Assembly: GCF_014280875.1 (NCBI RefSeq)
Contig: NZ_JACLAL010000005.1
Span: 124,001-188,000, forward strand
Direction of reading: 5' to 3'
Source: Paenirhizobium daejeonense
GTDB lineage: Bacteria; Pseudomonadota; Alphaproteobacteria; Rhizobiales; Rhizobiaceae
Length of the DNA: 64,000 nt
A model generated the notes under the pieces. It was not told the DNA's origin and did no database searches. It saw only the letters and a program-made list of their open reading frames with translations. Shown piece by piece: positions 60,420 through 64,000 of this stretch (its first letter is position 1; every line of letters starts with the position of its first letter). The translations under genes and the position numbers were made by a program.

Positions 60420-61430
60420 GTGACCGCACCGAATGTCCATACCTCCGACCCGTTCAGCCTTGAAAGCCTGACGGCCGCCGTCAATGCCGTGCCCTATCGG
60501 CCCGGACAGGTCAGCGCCTCCGGTATCTTCGAGGAAGACAGCGTCTCGACCACGCTGATCTCGATCGAACGTCGTAACGGCAAACTCGGCCTTGTCGAGC
60601 CGACCGCTCGCGGCGGTCCGGGCGAGACCACCGGTGACGAAGATCGAACGAAGGTTCCGGTCATCATCCCTCATTACCAGCGCGACGACAGCATTCTTGC
60701 CGACGAGGTGCAGAACGTCCGCGAATTCGGGACTGAAAGCTCGCTGGAAACCGTCGAAGGGCGCATCAACCGCAAGGCGCAGCGTCATGCGGCGGATCTG
60801 ACCATGACGCTAGAACATCAGCGTGTCGGCGCTATCAAGGGCATCGTGACCTCGAAATCCGGCGGTGTTCTCGTCAACCTCTACAACACGTTCAGCATCG
60901 CGGTGCCGGCCGATGTTTCGCTTGAACTCGACGTGGACGCAACACTGGTTACGAGCCTTTGGCAGGATGTCGTCTATTCCATCGAAGACTCTCTCGATGA
61001 ACCTTATGACGGGTTTCACGTTTTCACCGGCCGCGGCTTCCACAAGGCCCTGTGGCAGCACAAGTCTGTCAGGGATACCTTCCTCTACAACGGAGGCGCC
61101 ACCGTGTTGAGGCAGGATGTTCCCGATGTCTTCGAATGGGGCGGCGCCACCTGGGAACGCTACAAGACCGGTGCCAAGGCGACGGCCGATCTCGGATCTC
61201 CCTATATCGCCGATAGCGAGGCCCGCGTCACAGTGAAGGGTGTACCGAACCTGTTCATCACCCGGTTCGCGCCGGCGGACTACAAGGAAACTGTCAACAG
61301 CCCGGGCCTGCCGTTCTACAGCCGCGCGCCGGAAAAGACGAACGGCAAGGGCAACGACCTCGAAGTTCAGATGAATGCGATCTCGCTGTGCACGCGCCCG
61401 GAGGTTCTGCGCAAGCTGACGCTCACCTGA
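60420..61430 (+). CDS. Major capsid protein, gpE family
   Basis: The 336-residue HK97-fold protein shows gpE family stretches: DPFSLESLTAAVNAVPYRPG, VSTTLISIERRNGKLGLVEP, VPVIIPHYQRDDSILADEVQ, and the C-terminal FYSRAPEKTNGKGNDLEVQM, CTRPEVL. A strong terminator-like hairpin follows at 61452-61480, as is usual after capsid genes. Confidence 0.95.
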   Translation: MTAPNVHTSDPFSLESLTAAVNAVPYRPGQVSASGIFEEDSVSTTLISIERRNGKLGLVEPTARGGPGETTGDEDRTKVPVIIPHYQRDDSILADEVQNVREFGTESSLETVEGRINRKAQRHAADLTMTLEHQRVGAIKGIVTSKSGGVLVNLYNTFSIAVPADVSLELDVDATLVTSLWQDVVYSIEDSLDEPYDGFHVFTGRGFHKALWQHKSVRDTFLYNGGATVLRQDVPDVFEWGGATWERYKTGAKATADLGSPYIADSEARVTVKGVPNLFITRFAPADYKETVNSPGLPFYSRAPEKTNGKGNDLEVQMNAISLCTRPEVLRKLTLT

Positions 61431-61451
61431 CATTCATCGCCTCGCAGAATG

Positions 61452-61480
61452 AGGAGGCCGGTTGTCCCGGCCTCCTGTTT
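61452..61480 (+). terminator. Terminator after the major capsid gene
   Basis: The perfect stem AGGAGGCCGG/CCGGCCTCCT with a 5-base loop is followed by GTTTT. It probably lowers expression of the downstream joining and tail genes relative to capsid protein. Confidence 0.85.
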
Positions 61481-61528
61481 TCAAGCGCCATCCTCATGAT
61501 GGCACTCGACAACAGGAGAGGTACTCCC

Positions 61529-61879
61529 ATGAGCAAGATCACCATTGCATTCCCGCAGGGCGGCATCATCCCCGGCGCGGTTCTCGGCAAGAGCGAGGAT
61601 GTCCATGTCGACGCGCTGGCACCGATCACGGTTCCCGAACGCTACGGCCGCCACCTGATCGCCGACCGCTTTGCTGTCGAGGTCGCTGCGCCGGAGAAGC
61701 CGAAGAAGAAATCCGTAACGCCGTCTTCCGACGCCTCCGCCGCGCTTGCTGCGGCCGAGGCTGCTGTGGCGGCGGCGCAGGAAAAGCTGGCGACCGCCGG
61801 CGATGACCTCGCGGCGAAGGCCGAAGCGGAGACTGAGGTGAAGGCGGCGGAAGCGGCGCTCGCAGCCCTGAAGTCCTGA
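61529..61879 (+). CDS. Small phage structural protein, Ala/Lys-rich
   Basis: The 116-residue protein has a folded start (SKITIAFPQGGIIPGAVLGK, VPERYGRHLIADRFAVEVAA) and a helical Ala-rich end (AALAAAEAAVAAAQEKLATA, AEAALAALKS). GGAGAG lies 9 bases before ATG 61529. It probably functions at the head-tail interface, but the family is not recognised. Confidence 0.65.
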   Translation: MSKITIAFPQGGIIPGAVLGKSEDVHVDALAPITVPERYGRHLIADRFAVEVAAPEKPKKKSVTPSSDASAALAAAEAAVAAAQEKLATAGDDLAAKAEAETEVKAAEAALAALKS

Positions 61880-61881
61880 TC

Positions 61882-62283
61882 ATGGTCGACTGGGCATCGG
61901 CTCGGGCGATGCTCGAGGATACGGTGGCGGGCGTGTTCGATGTCACGCCCTGCCAGCTTGTCGGTTACAGGCAGGGGCAATCGGTCAATCACGGGATGCA
62001 GGTCGATTACAGCAGGCCTGCATTCGACTTTCTCGGGACCATCGATCTCCAGCCGCCCGCCGACAGGCTCACCCGCCATCCGCCGGGCGATCCCGGTACA
62101 CCGGGCGCGACAGTCTCCTACGCGGCGGTGCTGACGGCGCATGTGGGCGAATGGCCGTGGCGGCCGCGAAATGGCGACCGGGTCGTCAGTGGCGGACGCA
62201 CATGGCGGATCGAGGCCTCGGAGCGGGACGGCTCCTCGCGGCCCGCCTGGTATCTCTCGGAGGTGAAACATGCTGGCGGCTGA
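61882..62283 (+). CDS. Head-tail joining protein
   Basis: The 133-residue protein has the strand-rich character of gpFII/gp-type head-tail joining proteins (RPAFDFLGTIDLQPPADRLT, EWPWRPRNGDRVVSGGRTWR, IEASERDGSSRPAW). It lies just after the capsid block. The end overlaps the next gene by 14 bases. Confidence 0.65.
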   Translation: MVDWASARAMLEDTVAGVFDVTPCQLVGYRQGQSVNHGMQVDYSRPAFDFLGTIDLQPPADRLTRHPPGDPGTPGATVSYAAVLTAHVGEWPWRPRNGDRVVSGGRTWRIEASERDGSSRPAWYLSEVKHAGG

Positions 62284-63001
62284 GGCGGTCCGGCTGGTGG
62301 CCATGGAAATCCTGCTGCCGACCGCAGCGCAGGCCGCCGGCGGCCCTTATCCGACCCTGGCAGGGGCGCGGGTGTTCGACAGCCGGGCGCCGTCGCTCTC
62401 TGATATCGACGAAGAGGCGGAATATACGCCCGTCCTGTCGCTCTACACGCCGGAAAGTGGGGTGGCACTTCGTGGCCCCCTGACGGATGCCGGTGACGCC
62501 GAGGCAGATGCCGTGCTCGACGTTGTCTCGGAACTCTGCATCGTCGCCCGCGATGGCGACGGACCAGCTTTCGCCGACGCCATGGCCGATGGCGATCCAT
62601 CGGCGCGGCTGGTTCTGGCGGCTCTCGCGTCACGGGTCCGTTACCTGCTGGAATTCAGCCCGGCCGGGCTGGCCTGGCGGCGACTGGTGCGGAGGGTGAT
62701 CCGGGTGGAAAACAGGACATTCGCGGTCCCTGAATACGGGCTGCGCTGGCATCGGATGACGACGCGGTTTCACCTGTCCATCCGCGACGACGATTTCAAT
62801 GTGGCGGCTGGAGGGCTTCCCGAACCGATCCGTAATGTCTGCGACGCATTACCGGACGGCAGTTATGCCAAGGCCCAGTTACAGGCGCTTGGCGCGCACT
62901 TTGCCGCCGAGCCACCTACCGCTCTCGCCGGCATGGACTTCACGGCCCGGATCCCGGGCGGAACCGAAATCAACGGCGTGGTGGGCACGCCGAAACCCTG
63001 A
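62270..63001 (+). CDS. Hypothetical phage structural protein (tail attachment)
   Basis: The 243-residue protein is not recognised by name. It starts MLAAEAVRLVAMEILLPTAA and contains LVLAALASRVRYLLEFSPAG and a YGLRWHRMTTRFHLSIRDDD segment. Position between joining protein and DUF2635 suggests a tail-completion role. Confidence 0.65.
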   Translation: MLAAEAVRLVAMEILLPTAAQAAGGPYPTLAGARVFDSRAPSLSDIDEEAEYTPVLSLYTPESGVALRGPLTDAGDAEADAVLDVVSELCIVARDGDGPAFADAMADGDPSARLVLAALASRVRYLLEFSPAGLAWRRLVRRVIRVENRTFAVPEYGLRWHRMTTRFHLSIRDDDFNVAAGGLPEPIRNVCDALPDGSYAKAQLQALGAHFAAEPPTALAGMDFTARIPGGTEINGVVGTPKP

Positions 63002-63024
63002 CGCCCACATCACCGGAGGCATCC

Positions 63025-63195
63025 ATGACAGTGCTCTATGTGGCGGCTCCCGGCCGCCTGATCCCGAACGGCTGGCCGGAAGACGGCCGACCGATCGATC
63101 CGCTCTCGCAGTTTCATCGCCGGATGGTCAAGGACGGCGATCTCATCGTGAAGCCGGAAAGCTCCAAGAAGAAGGACGACGCCGATGGCAAGTAA
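63025..63195 (+). CDS. DUF2635 domain protein
   Basis: A 56-residue protein (VAAPGRLIPNGWPEDGRPID, FHRRMVKDGDLIVKP) matching DUF2635, the small gene that precedes the Mu-type tail sheath in contractile tails. GGAGG lies before ATG 63025. It overlaps the sheath gene by 11 bases. Confidence 0.85.
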   Translation: MTVLYVAAPGRLIPNGWPEDGRPIDPLSQFHRRMVKDGDLIVKPESSKKKDDADGK

Positions 63196-64000
63196 TATTC
63201 CGAGCGGTCTCATCGCGCCGCTGCTGGCGTTCGACGTCGAGAGCGGCGGCCAGTTTTCCAGCGACAACCGTGCCATCCTGCTTGGCCATGGCCTCGCCGC
63301 CGGTGCGCTCGCCGTCTCCGGTATCGCTCTTTGCGGCAGTGTCGAGGAGGCGCGCTACCTTGCCGGTCGCGGCTCGATGCTGGAGGCGATGTTCATCCGC
63401 ATGCGGCGCAACGCTGCCGCGCAGGAAATCTGGCTCGGGCGCGTCGATGAGGCGACCACGGCGGAGGCGCGGACCATCACGGTCGGCGTGGTTCCGGCGG
63501 CCGGCGGGCAGGGCGTCTTGCAGATTGCCGGCGAAAGCGTGGCGATCAATATCGCAGCCGGCGACAGCGCCAATGCGGTGGCGACTGCGCTTGCCGCGGC
63601 CATCAACGCCTATATCAATCCGGTCACCAAGATCTCCCTGCCATTCACCGCGGCTGCCGCGACCAATGTCGTGACTATTACGGCCCGGCATAAGGGCGTC
63701 TACGCCTCCGGCATCGACGTCTACATCCCGGTTCTCGACGGCGCGAACGCGTTCTCTGGCATCCTGACATTCGCGGTCTCGATTGCAGGCGCCGGCACTC
63801 CCGATGTTTCCGCCGTGCTGGCGGCAATGGGAGACGACCCGTTCGAGGTCGTCGTTTCGGCCTTCAGCGACGATGCGAACCGCACGCGCCTCGACGATTT
63901 CCACAGCAACGTGTCGGGCCGCTGGTCCTATCTCCAGCAGCTCTACGGTCATGTGTTCTATCCGAAATCCGGCACCACGGCGACGCTCGCCACCTCGGCG
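63185..64000 (+). CDS. Tail sheath protein, Mu gpL-like (partial)
   Basis: The first 272 residues are visible before the window ends. They match Mu-type sheath proteins: SNIPSGLIAPLLAFDVESGG, NRAILLGHGLAAGALAVSGI, EIWLGRVDEA, and the strand/loop region PDVSAVLAAMGDDPFEVVVS. The presence of a sheath shows that the phage has a contractile tail. Confidence 0.88.
   Translation, partial: MASNIPSGLIAPLLAFDVESGGQFSSDNRAILLGHGLAAGALAVSGIALCGSVEEARYLAGRGSMLEAMFIRMRRNAAAQEIWLGRVDEATTAEARTITVGVVPAAGGQGVLQIAGESVAINIAAGDSANAVATALAAAINAYINPVTKISLPFTAAAATNVVTITARHKGVYASGIDVYIPVLDGANAFSGILTFAVSIAGAGTPDVSAVLAAMGDDPFEVVVSAFSDDANRTRLDDFHSNVSGRWSYLQQLYGHVFYPKSGTTATLATSA

Larger units (their letters stand above)
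27293..64000. mobile_element. Prophage (left end to structural genes; right end outside window)
   Basis: The element runs from the tRNA-Arg(TCT) attachment site through integrase, early operon, immunity region, replication genes, packaging and head genes to a tail sheath gene cut by the window edge. Head genes are lambda-like in order (small and large terminase, gpB portal, S49 protease, gpD decoration, gpE capsid). The tail start (DUF2635, gpL-like sheath) is Mu-like, so it is a myovirus-type prophage. No disrupted essential module is visible, so it may be functional. Confidence 0.95.

Overview
The window is a stretch of a GC-rich alphaproteobacterial chromosome. Gene order (secDF, an Mth938-like gene and a phytoene-synthase-like gene; convergent trmFO; DUF1127 genes; hom/recJ; phaC), protein sequences and an alpha-r14-like small RNA point to Rhizobiaceae (Rhizobium/Agrobacterium group). 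I cannot assign a genus or species from the sequence alone. About 27.2 kb of host chromosome is followed by about 36.7 kb of a prophage that runs off the right edge.

Host part (1-27292). The end of secDF leads a short plus-strand run (Mth938-like protein, phytoene/squalene-synthase-like protein, small membrane protein). trmFO and two DUF1127 mini-genes follow on the minus strand, then a minus-strand small RNA whose three hairpin loops all show CCUCCUCCC. Next come a DUF2157/GDYXXLXY pair, tRNA-Leu, trigger factor, sthA, recQ, radC, map, sfsA, phaC, a lipoprotein, an aminotransferase with homoserine dehydrogenase, two paralogous mini membrane proteins, recJ, two tRNA-Glu genes, a lipoprotein, gloA, a double cold-shock-domain protein, a DUF192 protein, tRNA-Pro, a complex I accessory subunit and tRNA-Arg(TCT).

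Prophage (27293 to beyond 64000). It is integrated at tRNA-Arg(TCT); the tyrosine integrase faces the tRNA. A tightly overlapping minus-strand early operon (38016 down to 27363) encodes DUF5131, ASCH, a MazG-like protein, a DnaN-type sliding clamp, DUF2303, SSB, a Lar-type antirestriction protein, an HD-domain protein and several small proteins. The immunity region (38.0-40.4 kb) has a self-cleaving S24 repressor, a Cro-like protein and two clusters of a 17-bp operator. The plus-strand operon carries CII-like and winged-helix regulators, an MT-A70 methyltransferase, a C5 methyltransferase, a CHC2/Toprim primase and a D5-type helicase. It continues through an iteron-rich candidate origin into packaging, lambda-type head genes (terminase, portal, S49 protease, decoration and capsid proteins) and the start of a Mu-type contractile tail (DUF2635, sheath).

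Several genes sit against the direction of their phage operon and look like lysogenic cargo: a secreted protein with an aerolysin/ETX-MTX2-like module (38228-39466), a small exported protein (37368-37748), hicAB, and two membrane-anchored pentapeptide-like proteins (41818-42840 and 48941-50128). These cargo genes, the CUYR-type sRNA with its shared promoter, the duplicated operator system and the repeat arrays before 52300 and 54027 are the most notable items.
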